Assembly (NCBI GenBank): GCA_030041385.1
Contig: JASHNY010000225.1
Location: 1-46,803 of the forward strand
DNA: 46,803 nucleotides
Direction: 5' to 3'
Source: Alphaproteobacteria bacterium
Lineage (GTDB): Bacteria; Pseudomonadota; Alphaproteobacteria; ATCC43930; CGMCC-115725
The stretch's first letter is position 1, and every line of letters begins with the position of its first letter. A program made the translations under genes and the position numbers. Of the stretch, positions 17,654 to 27,021 are shown in pieces. The notes beneath the pieces were generated by a model, which made no database searches, was not told the DNA's origin, and was given only the letters and a program-made list of their open reading frames with translations.

Positions 17654-18964
17654 ATGGCCGAAGAGACGGTGCGGCTCGCCCGCTATGCCGCGGGGCTCCG
17701 ATACGAAGATCTGCCGGCGGAGGTCGTCGCCTGCGCCAAGGACTGCATCGCCGACACCGTCGCCGCGGCGATCTGCGGCAGTGCCTTGCCGTGGAGCGCC
17801 ATCGTCATCGCCTATGCCGAGCGCACCGGGCCCAATGGCAACAGCCGCATCCTCGGCCGCGGCAGCCTCGTGCAGGCGCCGGCCGCGGCGCTCGCCAACG
17901 GCGCACTCGCCCACGCCTTCGAGCTCGACAGCCTTACCCGGCCCGGCGCCGGCGCCCATCCGGGCGCGACGGTGTTGCCGCCGGCGCTGGCCGTGGCGCA
18001 GCAGGTCGGCGCCTCCGGCCGGCAGTTGATCGCGGCCTTCGTCGCCGGCAACGAGGTGATGATCCGGATCGGCCGCGCCACCGGCCACACCAACGAGGCG
18101 CGCGGCTTTCATGCCCCGGGCACGACCGGGCCGTTCGGCGCGGCGGTGGCGTGCGGCCACCTGCTGGGGCTCGACGCGGGGCGGATGACCAATGCGCTTG
18201 GCATCGCCGGGTCGCTGTGCGGCGGATTGCTCGAATTCGCCAACGGCGACGGCGGCATGGTCAAGCGCCTGCACCTGGGCCGCGCCTCGGAAGCCGGGGT
18301 GCTGGCCGCCAGCCTGGCCGAGGCGGGCTTTGCCGGCCCGCGTACCGCGCTCGAAGGCAAGTTCGGGTTTCTGCGCGTCTTTTGCAGCGAGTTCGACGAA
18401 AGCGAACTGACCAAGGGGCTCGGCCAGGACTTCGTCGTGCAGAGCACGGTGTTGAAGCGCTATCCGATCCACGCGACCGCGCACGCCGCGGTCAAGGCGG
18501 TGCGCGGATTGCAGGCCCGGCACGGGTTTGCCGGCGGCGAGATCGAGAGCATCACGGTTTCCGGCACTCAACGGATGGTCGAGCGCCACGCCATCGCCGA
18601 ACCGGGCGATTTGATGCTGGCGCAGTACTCGATCCCGTTCTGCGTCGCGCTGGCGCTGTACCGCGAGGCGCGCGATCCCGAATCGTTCGATGAGAGCGCA
18701 CTCGCCGACCCGCAAATTCGCGCGCTGTGCCGGCGGGTCCGGGTGGTGCCGGAGGCCGACGGCGCCACCGTCGCGATCACGCTGGTCGATGGGCGCCGGC
18801 TGGAGGAGCGGGCCGAAGGCGGCATGCTCGAACCGGGCGAGCTGGGCGACAAGTTCACCCGGCTGACCCGCGCCGCGATCGGCGAGACCGCGGCGGCGCG
18901 CCTGTTGGCGCGGCTGCAGCGCCTCGAAACCGAGCCGAACCTCGACTGGATCGGCGCCGGCTAG
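17654..18964 (+). CDS. MmgE/PrpD family protein
   Basis: A 436-residue member of the 2-methylcitrate dehydratase / aconitate decarboxylase-like fold. Family marks are the N-terminal AKDCIADTVAAAICGS helix, the long ANGALAHAFELDSLTRPGAGAHPG segment, GRATGHTNEARGFHAPGTTG, and the YPIHATAHAAVKA motif about two-thirds along. Many MmgE/PrpD proteins of soil alphaproteobacteria lie outside propionate metabolism, and no prpB or prpC is nearby, so the substrate is unknown. A GGGAGG site precedes the ATG at 17654; eight upstream codons are open but start with TTG. Its stop codon is shared, on the opposite strand, with the response regulator gene. Confidence 0.9.
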   Translation: MAEETVRLARYAAGLRYEDLPAEVVACAKDCIADTVAAAICGSALPWSAIVIAYAERTGPNGNSRILGRGSLVQAPAAALANGALAHAFELDSLTRPGAGAHPGATVLPPALAVAQQVGASGRQLIAAFVAGNEVMIRIGRATGHTNEARGFHAPGTTGPFGAAVACGHLLGLDAGRMTNALGIAGSLCGGLLEFANGDGGMVKRLHLGRASEAGVLAASLAEAGFAGPRTALEGKFGFLRVFCSEFDESELTKGLGQDFVVQSTVLKRYPIHATAHAAVKAVRGLQARHGFAGGEIESITVSGTQRMVERHAIAEPGDLMLAQYSIPFCVALALYREARDPESFDESALADPQIRALCRRVRVVPEADGATVAITLVDGRRLEERAEGGMLEPGELGDKFTRLTRAAIGETAAARLLARLQRLETEPNLDWIGAG

Positions 18965-19422
18965 TTCGGCGCCAGCGCGCGAGCGACGCAGCCGAGCAGT
19001 TCGGCCGGCTCGAACGGTTTTCGCAGGATCTCACTGGCGCCCAATTTGCGCGCCACGGTCAGAAAGTCCATCGAGCCGAGCCGGCCGCCGCCGGACACGG
19101 CGACGATCCGCGCGTCGGGGTTTTCCCGCCGCAATTCGATGATCGTCTCGATCCCTTCCTGCTCGGGCATGATGATGTCGGTGATGACGAGGTCCGGGTG
19201 CTCGCTGCGGAACTTGGCCGCCCCCTTGGCGCCGTTTTCGGCGAGCGCGACCTGGTAGCCGCCATGCTCGAGGATGCGCGAGATGGTGCGGCGGACCAGG
19301 ATGTCGTCGTCGATGACGAGAACCTTGGCGGCGGCACGCGTCTCCGTCGGCGGTCGGGCCGCGGCTTTTCCCGAAGCCGGGCACGGGTTCGGGCGCTTTT
19401 GTACTTGTGCCGTTCGCGGCAT
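18961..19422 (-). CDS. Single-domain response regulator
   Basis: A 153-residue CheY-like receiver with no output domain. After a disordered basic/Pro-rich N-terminus of about 32 residues comes AAKVLVIDDDILVRRTISRI (acidic pocket D38-D40), the phosphoacceptor D82 in DLVITDIIMPEQEG, and K135 in EILRKPF. It begins 16 bases after the sensor kinase gene stops, so the two are surely co-transcribed and probably cognate. Output must be through protein-protein contact or onward phosphotransfer, as with CheY or Spo0F-like regulators. The region further upstream in frame lies inside the kinase gene and is not coding for this protein. Confidence 0.93.
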   Translation of the reverse strand: MPRTAQVQKRPNPCPASGKAAARPPTETRAAAKVLVIDDDILVRRTISRILEHGGYQVALAENGAKGAAKFRSEHPDLVITDIIMPEQEGIETIIELRRENPDARIVAVSGGGRLGSMDFLTVARKLGASEILRKPFEPAELLGCVARALAPN

Positions 19423-19438
19423 GGCGGCTCCGTTTCGG

Positions 19439-22400
19439 CTAGGCGGATATGACGGCTTCGATGCCGTCGTCGTGGGCGGGTGTCGCGGTCGGTTCGCTCG
19501 ATGCGGGCGCCCCGGCGGTGACCGGCAGCAGGATCTTGAACACGGTGCCTTTGCGGCGCTTGCTGTTGACCTCGATCCGGCCGCCGTGGTCGGTGACGAT
19601 GCCGTGCACAACCGACAGGCCGAGACCGGTGCCTTGGCCGACGCGCTTGGTGGTGTAGAACGGCTCGAAGATGCGCTCCACCGTCGTCGCATCCATGCCG
19701 CAGCCGGTGTCGGCAACCGACAAGACGACCGCGCTTCGCTCCGGCGCGATTTCGCCCGGCGTTGCCGCGGCGACGGTCACGGTGACCGTGCCCGGCTGCT
19801 TGCCGATCGCCTGGATGCTGTTGGTCACCAGGTTGACGATGACCCGTTGCAGCTGGGCGGCGTCGCCCAAAATATCCGGCACGGCGTCGATCTCCTCGAC
19901 GAGCCGCACCGCGGCGGGCACGGTCACCCGCAGCATCTGCAGCGCCTTTCGCGTCAGCGACGCGAGATCGACCGCCTCCTTCACCGAGACCTGGTTGCGG
20001 CTGAACATCAGGATCTGCTGCAACAGGTCGCGGGCGCGTTCGCTGGCGAAAGAGATCATCTCGATGTCTTCGCGGTCGACGCTGCCTTCGGGCATGCGCT
20101 CGGCGACCATCTTCGACAGCGACAGGATCGGCACCAGCGTATTGTTGAGGTCGTGGGCGATCCCGCCGGCCAGGGTCCCCAGCGCCTTCATTTTCTGGGA
20201 ATGCTGCAACTGGCGTTCCAGCTCGCTCTGCCGCGCCTGTGAGGCGCGCAGGTCGGTCACATCGCGCATCGTTCCGGCCACCATGATCGGGGCGCCGGCA
20301 TCGTCGCACAACAGCTCGCACTCGCGGGCGACGTGGCGGATCGTATTGTCGGGCCGGATGACCCGGAATTCGAACGGCGCCGGGCACACGCCCCGGTCGA
20401 TCTCCGCGTCGGCCTTGAGCAGCAGGGCGCGGTCGTCGGGATGCAGCAGCGCCAGCAATTGGTCCATGGAAGGCACGAAAGTCTGGCGCGCCAGGCCAAA
20501 AATCCGGAAGGTCTCATCGGACCATTCCATCCGTCCGGTGCGCAGATCGCGCGTGTCGCAGCCCATCTTGGCCAGGCGTTGCGCACGGTTGAGCCGTTCT
20601 TCGCTGTCGCGCAAGGCTGCCTGCGCCGCCTTCATCGCGCTGATGTCGATGCGCAGGCCGGCAATCCCGCCGTTGCGCATCGGGCGTTCGCAGATCAGCA
20701 GCCAGCGGCCGTTGCTGTGCCGCGCCTCGAACGCGCCCTGCGGGTTGCGGTGGGATTCTAGCCGCTTGGCAAACCATTCCTCTTCGCAGCCCACCGCGTC
20801 TGCGTAAAGCCCGCGCTCGAGGCCCTCGCGGATGATGTCTTCGAACCGGGTGCCGGGAACGAGCACGGTGCGATTGCTCGGGTAGAGTGCGAGGAACGCG
20901 CTGTTGCACAACGCCAGGCGATCCTCGCGGTCGTAGATGACAAAGCCTTCCGAAATGCTTTCGACCGCGTCGCGCAGCAGAGTCTCGGCCCGCTCGGCGC
21001 GGGAGCGTGCCTCGACGATCTCGGTTTCGTTGGTGCCGACGCCGCGATAGCCGAGAAATGCCCCGGCCGGATCGAAAATCGGCCTGCCGTTGACCGAATA
21101 ATAGACCGGCTGCCCGCTCGGCGAGAGCGCGGAATAGCGGAACTGGCGCAGCGGCCGGTGCGCATCAAGCTCCGCCTTGTGAGCGCGCCACTTGTCGTCC
21201 GTGTTGGGATCGCCCCCGGCCAGTTCCCAGCGGGTCTTGCCGACCATGTACTCGACCTCGATGGCGAGCCGCCGCCGCAACTCGCCGGCGCTGCCGCCGC
21301 TGAACGAAAGGAAGCGGTGGTCCGGGCCGGTTTCCCAGATCACGTCGGCGGCGACCTCGACGACGTCGCGGAAGCGCTGCTCGCTCTCGCGCAGTGCCGC
21401 TTCGGTAAGCTGGTGCTCGCGCACTGCCTGCTCCGAACGGGCGACCGCCTGCTCCAGCGCGACGCGCGCCTGGGTCTCGGCTTCGATCTTGGAGCGCGCC
21501 GCGGCGACCTGCTCGCGCGCGATCAGGTGACGGCGGAGCAGCGCCGTGATCAGGCCGATCACGATCACCCGGGCGATCGTCGCGCCGCCGAGCACCACAG
21601 CTTCCTCGCGCCACCCGGCAAGCGCGGCGGCCTCGGTCATGCCGACTGAGACGGTCAGCGGATAATGCTGCAGCGGCTGCCGCGCCGCGATGGCAGCGAG
21701 CAGCGCGGGCGCCGCGGCCGACGCCGGCGGAGACTGCGCCAGCAGCGTCCCGTCGTCGCGCCGTAGCGACACCGCGCCGTCGCCGCCTAGGCCGGCCGCG
21801 GCAAAGAGGTTCTCGAAATAGGCCGCCCGCAGCGTGGCGACGACGACGCCGGCAAAGGCGCCGTCGGCGGTGTTCACGCGGCGCATCCAATAGATCGACG
21901 CCCCGCTGGTTTCCTCGCCCCCGGCCGGCAGCGCGCCGATGAATTGTTCGAGTTTCGGATGATCGCGCAACGCCGCGATGCCCGGGCGCCATGCGGCCGG
22001 CGCGGTGATGGTGGGACCCGACGAAACCAGCACCGAGCCGTCGGCGCCGATCACATCGAGCGCGGCGAGCTGCGGCATCGCAAAGAGCTGCTCTGCCAAT
22101 GCGGCAGGAGTAACCAATCGCCTCGCGGCGTCGCCAGCCGCCGCCTCGCTGCCGGCAGCGGCGGGGGTCAGTCGGGCGACCAGCTCCGAAACCGCGAGAT
22201 CGACCCGGTGCAGCGCGCGGTCGGTCGCCCCGGCTTCGACGCCGGCGAGCCTGGCGGTCTCGCTGCGCGCATCGGCAAGCGCGGCGCGGCGGAACTGCGA
22301 CATGATCACGGCATTGCCGAGCAATACGGCGAGGATGGCCAGCACCCCGCCCGCCCACACCCACCAGTACGGCGGCCATTGCGACGGGTGAGCCCAGGAG

Positions 22401-22474
22401 AAGCACGCCCGCCACCGTCCGAGGCGAAGCGCGAAGGCGTTGACGTTGGCGTCTGCGTCGTGGAGATCGATCAT
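19439..22474 (-). CDS. Membrane-bound PAS-domain sensor histidine kinase
   Basis: A 1011-residue sensor. Membrane segments at about 37-58 and 292-314 enclose a periplasmic sensor domain (60-290, dCache-like by its position and the LDVIGADGSVLVSSGP strand pair). A coiled linker follows, then three PAS regions at about 365-490, 497-620 and 625-745; the last contains HPDDRALLLKADAEIDRG and FEFRVIRPDN. The HisKA H-box is LAGGIAHDLNNTLVPIL with phospho-acceptor H774. The ATPase domain has N-box NLVTNSIQAIG, ADTGCGMD, a FEPFYTTK F-box and GTGLGL. All catalytic boxes look intact. Its partner regulator follows directly. The start at 22474 has no strong ribosome-binding site. The signal is unknown. 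Confidence 0.93.
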   Translation of the reverse strand: MIDLHDADANVNAFALRLGRWRACFSWAHPSQWPPYWWVWAGGVLAILAVLLGNAVIMSQFRRAALADARSETARLAGVEAGATDRALHRVDLAVSELVARLTPAAAGSEAAAGDAARRLVTPAALAEQLFAMPQLAALDVIGADGSVLVSSGPTITAPAAWRPGIAALRDHPKLEQFIGALPAGGEETSGASIYWMRRVNTADGAFAGVVVATLRAAYFENLFAAAGLGGDGAVSLRRDDGTLLAQSPPASAAAPALLAAIAARQPLQHYPLTVSVGMTEAAALAGWREEAVVLGGATIARVIVIGLITALLRRHLIAREQVAAARSKIEAETQARVALEQAVARSEQAVREHQLTEAALRESEQRFRDVVEVAADVIWETGPDHRFLSFSGGSAGELRRRLAIEVEYMVGKTRWELAGGDPNTDDKWRAHKAELDAHRPLRQFRYSALSPSGQPVYYSVNGRPIFDPAGAFLGYRGVGTNETEIVEARSRAERAETLLRDAVESISEGFVIYDREDRLALCNSAFLALYPSNRTVLVPGTRFEDIIREGLERGLYADAVGCEEEWFAKRLESHRNPQGAFEARHSNGRWLLICERPMRNGGIAGLRIDISAMKAAQAALRDSEERLNRAQRLAKMGCDTRDLRTGRMEWSDETFRIFGLARQTFVPSMDQLLALLHPDDRALLLKADAEIDRGVCPAPFEFRVIRPDNTIRHVARECELLCDDAGAPIMVAGTMRDVTDLRASQARQSELERQLQHSQKMKALGTLAGGIAHDLNNTLVPILSLSKMVAERMPEGSVDREDIEMISFASERARDLLQQILMFSRNQVSVKEAVDLASLTRKALQMLRVTVPAAVRLVEEIDAVPDILGDAAQLQRVIVNLVTNSIQAIGKQPGTVTVTVAAATPGEIAPERSAVVLSVADTGCGMDATTVERIFEPFYTTKRVGQGTGLGLSVVHGIVTDHGGRIEVNSKRRKGTVFKILLPVTAGAPASSEPTATPAHDDGIEAVISA

Positions 22475-22717
22475 CGGCCGAGAGGCAGCCCGTACGTCAT
22501 TCGGCTCCGGCTTGCCGGAGGTTGCTTCGCCTGGCCGGTAGCGGTGCGGTCGCTGGCTTCCCAGCTTTGCCGTTAATGGTTAAGAATCCCTCAATAGGCT
22601 GAGTCGATTGCCGTAATTCCGGCGGTTGGCGGCGGGGAGTTTGTGACCTACCTTAGGCTCGGCGTCATTGAACCGGCCTCTTCCCCCGGGTTGAGGCGTG
22701 CGAACGGAGGCGGCGAC

Positions 22718-23377
22718 ATGTGGTCCTTGCGGCGCGACAAATTGACCATCCCGAGCCCCGACCAGTGCCTGCCTGGCCGCGCCATGCGGATGCCGGTGCC
22801 GGACCGGCATTTCGTCAACGGCCACCCGCTCGCAGGCCCGTATCCCCAGGGGCTTGCCGAGGCGGTGTTCGGGCTCGGCTGCTTCTGGGGCGCCGAGCGC
22901 AAATTCTGGGAAGCGCCGGGAGTGTGGACGACGGCGGTCGGCTATGCCGGCGGCTCGACCCCCAACCCGACCTACGAGGAGGTGTGCAGCGGCCGCACCG
23001 GCCATGCCGAGGTCGTACTCGTCGTCTACGACCCGAAACAGATCAGCTATGACGCATTGCTCAAAATCTTCTGGGAGAGCCACGACCCGACCCAGGGCAT
23101 GCGCCAGGGCAACGATGTCGGCACCCAGTACCGCTCCGCGATCTATGCCCCTACGCCCGAGCAGCAGCGCGCCGCCGAAGCCTCGCGCGAGCGCTACCAG
23201 GCGCGGCTCGCCGACGCCGGCCACGGCGCGATCACCACCGAGATACGCAGCGCACCGCCGTTTTACTTCGCGGAGGACTACCACCAGCAATACCTGGCCA
23301 AAAACCCGTTCGGCTATTGCGGGCTCGGCGGCACCGGCGTGACCTGCCCGACCGGGCTCGAGACCGCGGCGGAATAG
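22718..23377 (+). CDS. msrA: Peptide methionine-(S)-sulfoxide reductase MsrA
   Basis: A 219-residue repair enzyme that reduces methionine-S-sulfoxide in proteins. The catalytic motif GLGCFWGAE places the nucleophile at C55, and the later [29 protein letters not shown] and [10 protein letters not shown] segments are diagnostic. C201 and C210 near the C-terminus ([13 protein letters not shown]) can act as resolving cysteines. The 40-residue N-terminal extension before the core is common in the proteobacterial subgroup. The start at 22718 is supported by ACGGAGG at 22704-22710. It is divergent from the sensor kinase gene and is followed after 26 bases by a flavin-dependent oxidoreductase, a likely operon partner. 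No msrB is present here. Confidence 0.96.
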   Translation: MWSLRRDKLTIPSPDQCLPGRAMRMPVPDRHFVNGHPLAGPYPQGLAEAVFGLGCFWGAERKFWEAPGVWTTAVGYAGGSTPNPTYEEVCSGRTGHAEVVLVVYDPKQISYDALLKIFWESHDPTQGMRQGNDVGTQYRSAIYAPTPEQQRAAEASRERYQARLADAGHGAITTEIRSAPPFYFAEDYHQQYLAKNPFGYCGLGGTGVTCPTGLETAAE

Positions 23378-23403
23378 AGAGACGCCCCGCGCTCCAAGCA
23401 GAC

Positions 23404-24462
23404 ATGCAATTCGGCGTGCAATTCTTCCCCGACGTGGGGCCGCAACAGCGCTCGGCCGAGGCCTATTTCGGCGACGCGCTGGACCTTGCCGAGGAAGCCG
23501 ACCGGCTCGGCTTCACCCATATCCGCATCGTCGAGCACTATTTCCACCGCTACGGCGGCTACAGCCCTAACCCGATCGTCTTTCTCGCCGCAGCGGCGCA
23601 GCGGACAAGGCGGGCGCGGCTCGTTACCGGCGCGGTGTTGCCGGCCTTCAACCACCCGCTCAAGCTCGCCGGCGAGATCGCGATGCTCGACGCGATCAGC
23701 GGCGGCCGGCTCGATGTCGGCTTTGCGCGCGCCTTTCTGCCGCACGAGTTCCGCCGGTTCGGGCGTTCGCCGGACGAGTCGGTCGCCCGCTTTCGCGAAG
23801 GGATCGAGCAGGTCGATCTGCTGCTGACGCGCGAAAACGTGTCGCATCGCGGCCGGTTCCACACGATCGAGAACACCACCTCATTGCCGCGGCCAACCCA
23901 GAATCCGCGCCCGAAATTCTACGTCGCCGCACTCAACAGCCTGGAATCGTTCGAGTTTGCCGGGCGCATGGGCTATTCGGTGATGGCGATCGCGTTTGCC
24001 GCGGCGAGGATGCGGCCGCTCCTCGCCGCCTATCGCGAGGCCTGGCGGCGCGCCGGCCATCGCGGCACCGGCGAGGTCATGATCGCCTTTCACATGTTCT
24101 GCCATGCCGATCGCGGCGAGGCCCGCCGGGTGGCGATGCCGCTGATCGACGATTACCTGCGCTCGCTCGTCGATGCCGCCTCGGACTGGCTCGACGGCCA
24201 GATTTCGGCCGACTATCCCGGCTACGACAAGGTCATCGCCGCCCTCAAGGCGTCGAACGCAGCAGAGCAGATGGAGACCGGCGGCGCCTGGGTCGGCTCT
24301 CCCGACGACATCGCCGCGACCGTTGCCCGGCTGCAAGACGAGTTCGGCGGTTTCGAGCACGCGTCATTGCAGGTCAATTTCAACCTGATGCCGTGCGAGC
24401 TGGCCCGGCAATCGATGCGGCTGTTTGCGCGCGAGGTGATGCCGCGCTTTGCCGGCGCCTAG
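23404..24462 (+). CDS. LLM-class (luciferase-like) flavin-dependent oxidoreductase
   Basis: A 352-residue TIM-barrel monooxygenase using reduced flavin. Recognisable marks are the start MQFGVQFFPDVGPQQRSAEA, HIRIVEHYFHRYGGYSPNP, the ARLVTGAVLPAFNHPLKLAG strand-loop and the AISGGRLDVGFARAFLP motif, which is the classic LLM 'DxxSgGRxxxGxGrG' element. The start at 23404 is the first Met that begins the barrel's first strand; 29 upstream open codons overlap msrA out of frame. The specific substrate cannot be told from the sequence. It likely shares a transcript with msrA. Confidence 0.9.
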   Translation: MQFGVQFFPDVGPQQRSAEAYFGDALDLAEEADRLGFTHIRIVEHYFHRYGGYSPNPIVFLAAAAQRTRRARLVTGAVLPAFNHPLKLAGEIAMLDAISGGRLDVGFARAFLPHEFRRFGRSPDESVARFREGIEQVDLLLTRENVSHRGRFHTIENTTSLPRPTQNPRPKFYVAALNSLESFEFAGRMGYSVMAIAFAAARMRPLLAAYREAWRRAGHRGTGEVMIAFHMFCHADRGEARRVAMPLIDDYLRSLVDAASDWLDGQISADYPGYDKVIAALKASNAAEQMETGGAWVGSPDDIAATVARLQDEFGGFEHASLQVNFNLMPCELARQSMRLFAREVMPRFAGA

Positions 24463-24514
24463 CGCGGTATCCGATCAGGTCGCGTCAATCGTCATGGCCG
24501 CCCCCGTTTCGTAA

Positions 24515-24537
24515 ATGCCCGGATCAAGTCCGGGCAT
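24515..24537. terminator. Palindrome between convergent genes
   Basis: ATGCCCGGA (24515-24523) pairs perfectly with TCCGGGCAT (24529-24537) around a 5-base loop. It is of the 'GTCATGCCCGGACTTG' dispersed-repeat type. Placed between the oxidoreductase (plus) and CYTH-CHAD (minus) stops, it may act as a bidirectional terminator. Confidence 0.5.
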
Positions 24538-24577
24538 GACGAAGGGCAGGTTGCTTCGACATGAATCGACCCACGCA

Positions 24578-26131
24578 CTATCGCGTTGCGTCCTGATCGG
24601 GTGCGGAAGGCGGCATCGGCCAGAACCGCGGCGCCCGGTAAAGCTCGCGCACCTGCTTCAGCAGCTTGGGCTCGGCTTCGGCAAGGCGGTCGGCGTGCCA
24701 GTCGAGCATGCGGTTGCCCACCTTCGCGACCTCGGCCTTGCCGCCGCGCGACGGCGCCAATTCGGCGACGAGCTTGCGGCCGACGCGCACATCGTTGGCA
24801 TCGCCGAGCCTGGTCTGCAAGTGCTTGAGCCGGCGGATGAACCGCTTCGCCTCGTCGGGGTCGTAGAGGCTGGCGAAGAGTTCAGTCGTATAGCGCAGCT
24901 TTTTCAGGGCGATGCGTAATTTGTGGCGCTGCTTCGGCGACTGATCGGCGAGGTTGCGGCTGCGCTTCTGCGCCTTGCGCCGCCGCCGGTCGAGCAATGC
25001 CGGGGCGAGAACCGCGATCGGCGCATCGAGCCGGTTTGCCGCGTCGCTGCGGCCGCGCCACAGCCTGTCGTCGAACCAGCGCATCAGCCGCAGCAGCAGC
25101 GCCGTATAGCGCGGCGAGCGGATCGCGCGGCGGGCGCTCGCATAGGCGCGCCGCCGCCGCCGCTCCGCCGCCTTGCCGAGCCGTTCGAGGAAAACCCCGT
25201 CGATCTGCGCCGCCCGTGCCGGGCCGATCAGCTCGCCGGTGAACACATCGAGGTTGCGCGCCGCGGCGAGCGCGTCGCCGAGCCACCGCAAATCCGCATC
25301 GAAGGGCGCGCGGCGCTCCTTCGGGATCATGATGCCGAAGGCCGAGAGGATCGCGCGCAGCCGGCGCAGCGCGATGCGCATCTGGTGAACCCCCTCCGCG
25401 TCGCCGGCCAGCGCCGCCGCCTCATTGGCCAGAAGTTGGGCGACGCAGGCGCGGCCGACGCCGTGCAACACCGCCTCGCCGCTTTCGGCCGGGTCGAGCT
25501 CGCCGCCGTCGAAATGCGCCGTCGCCGCGTCGCCGCCAGCGGCAAGGCGGTAGCCGCGTTCGGCCTTGCTGCGCACCTCAACCCGGATGGGTGCCGCTTC
25601 GAGCAGTTTCAAGGCCGCGTCGTAGAGCGCCGTCGGCGAGCCGTCCTTCAATTCCAGTTCGATCTCGCACACCGGTTCGGTGCGGTCGCCGGCGCGGATG
25701 CGCCCGCGGTCGATCGCCGCCTCGATGCGGGTCCCCGGCTCCGGCTCCAGCCGGAGCGACCGGCGCATGATCTCGGTGCGAAACGCCGGGCACAGGCGCG
25801 GTGCGATGTCGGGCGGCAGGAACCGCCCGGATTGCGCGGCATGCGGATCGGGGGAAGCACCGGCGATGGCGTCCTCCCACTCGCCGCGGCCGAGGAAGGA
25901 GGCGCCGTCACCGGCGGATTTGACCGTCTGGATATGCCGACGACCGCCGGCCTGGCGCACACGCAACACCGTGCCGTCGCGGAGGAGCGCCCGATCCGCG
26001 GTGTCGTAATAGGTGCTGACGAGCCGTTTTCGCGACCATACCGGCCGCGCGGCCATCGCTTCGAGCGCGCGCGTCAACGCCGGCACGTCGCCCCGGCGTG
26101 CGGCGAGCTTCAGCTCGATCTCGGTCCCGAT
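24578..26131 (-). CDS. CYTH-CHAD domain protein (inorganic triphosphatase / polyphosphate-binding), apparent ATC start
   Basis: A 517-residue cytoplasmic protein. The N-terminal CYTH domain (about 1-210) has the triphosphate-tunnel motif E-I-E-L-K at residues 4-8, then LVSTYYDTADRALLRDGTVL and HIQTVKSAG. The CHAD domain (about 225-500) has the paired His/Arg-Lys helices VHQMRIALRRLRAILSAF and KLRIALKKLRYTTELF, which bind polyphosphate. The defining E-x-E-x-K motif is encoded just upstream of the first ordinary start (GTG, 26084-26086). In frame before it, back to a TAA, the only well-placed codon is ATC at 26129-26131, six bases after a perfect GGAGG. Either ATC is the initiator, or the assembled base is wrong or mutated from ATG. 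If translation used the GTG, the catalytic strand would be lost. Confidence 0.88.
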   Translation of the reverse strand: MGTEIELKLAARRGDVPALTRALEAMAARPVWSRKRLVSTYYDTADRALLRDGTVLRVRQAGGRRHIQTVKSAGDGASFLGRGEWEDAIAGASPDPHAAQSGRFLPPDIAPRLCPAFRTEIMRRSLRLEPEPGTRIEAAIDRGRIRAGDRTEPVCEIELELKDGSPTALYDAALKLLEAAPIRVEVRSKAERGYRLAAGGDAATAHFDGGELDPAESGEAVLHGVGRACVAQLLANEAAALAGDAEGVHQMRIALRRLRAILSAFGIMIPKERRAPFDADLRWLGDALAAARNLDVFTGELIGPARAAQIDGVFLERLGKAAERRRRRAYASARRAIRSPRYTALLLRLMRWFDDRLWRGRSDAANRLDAPIAVLAPALLDRRRRKAQKRSRNLADQSPKQRHKLRIALKKLRYTTELFASLYDPDEAKRFIRRLKHLQTRLGDANDVRVGRKLVAELAPSRGGKAEVAKVGNRMLDWHADRLAEAEPKLLKQVRELYRAPRFWPMPPSAPDQDATR

Positions 26132-26271
26132 GAGTGCCCTCCAGGGGGACAGAAGGCTGGATTACCGGCCGAGTCAAAGCCGAACCGTCGCGAAAACGCA
26201 AGCGGTTTCCCGAGTTTCCCCCTCATCGCCTCCGTGCAGGCGAGGACGAAAGGGGCCGAGGGCCGCCCGCG

Positions 26272-27021
26272 CTATTTCGCCAGGTGCTTGCCGAAGAAGG
26301 CGAACACCTTGTTCCAGCCGTCAACCGCCTGCTCGACCCGATAGTTCGGGCGATAATGGGCAAAGAAGGCGTGGCCGGCGCCGTCATAGCGGTGGAACTC
26401 GTAATTCTTGCCGTGCTGCCGCAGCGCCGCTTCGGTCTGGTTGACGTGATCGGGGGTCGGGTTGCCGTCCTCGTTGCCGAACAGTCCCATGATCGGGCAC
26501 TGGATGCCGGCGGTCAGGTCGATCGGCGCGACCGGCTTTTTCGGGGTCAGGTTTTCCCTGGCGACGACGACGTTGCCGCCCCAGCAATCGATCGCGGCAT
26601 CGATGCTGTTGCCGAGCCGGCAGGCGCACAGATAGGTCTCGCGCCCGCCGGAGCAGAAGCCGATGACCCCGACCTTGCCGCTGGCATGCGATTGCTCGCG
26701 CAGAAAGGCGATGGCGCCGGCCACGTCGCCGACGATCTGCTCGTCGGGGTTGCCGCCGTCGCCGCGCACCTTGGCCACGACGGCCTCGTCGGCACCGTCG
26801 CCGACGCGGAAATACAGGCTCGGCGCCACCGCGGCATAGCCGTGATGGGCGAATTTGCGCGCGACCTCGCAGGTCCACTCGTCCCAGCCCGGCATATGGT
26901 GGATCACGACGACGCCCGGGAACGGGCCGTTGCCGGAGGGCCGGGCGTAATAGGCTTCGCCCTTGTCGCGGTTGTGGCCGATATAGGTCACCATTTCCGT
27001 CTGGATGTTGCGGAACGCCAT
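26272..27021 (-). CDS. Dienelactone hydrolase family protein
   Basis: A 249-residue alpha/beta hydrolase. The nucleophile elbow is GVIGFCSGGRE with C123, the cysteine that marks dienelactone hydrolases; the likely partners are D185 (NEDGNPTPDH) and H217 (DGAGHAFF). The oxyanion-side segment is VVVIHHMPGWDEW. The start at 27021 has GGGAGA seven bases upstream and the usual MAFRNIQTEMVTYIG beginning; the open frame continues 200 codons further 5' only because it is antisense to the amidase gene. It is divergent from the amidase gene. In chlorocatechol pathways such enzymes open dienelactones, but no ring-cleavage genes are near, so a general hydrolase role is possible. Confidence 0.92.
   Translation of the reverse strand: MAFRNIQTEMVTYIGHNRDKGEAYYARPSGNGPFPGVVVIHHMPGWDEWTCEVARKFAHHGYAAVAPSLYFRVGDGADEAVVAKVRGDGGNPDEQIVGDVAGAIAFLREQSHASGKVGVIGFCSGGRETYLCACRLGNSIDAAIDCWGGNVVVARENLTPKKPVAPIDLTAGIQCPIMGLFGNEDGNPTPDHVNQTEAALRQHGKNYEFHRYDGAGHAFFAHYRPNYRVEQAVDGWNKVFAFFGKHLAK

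Noticed and set aside
22573-22585. TTAATGGTTAA upstream of the sensor kinase as a CtrA site
   Set aside because: The spacer is only 3 bases, so it does not fit the CtrA consensus.
26132-26271. A separate small gene upstream of CYTH-CHAD
   Set aside because: The open frame there (to 26201 on the minus strand) is Arg-rich and only overlaps the CYTH start in another frame.
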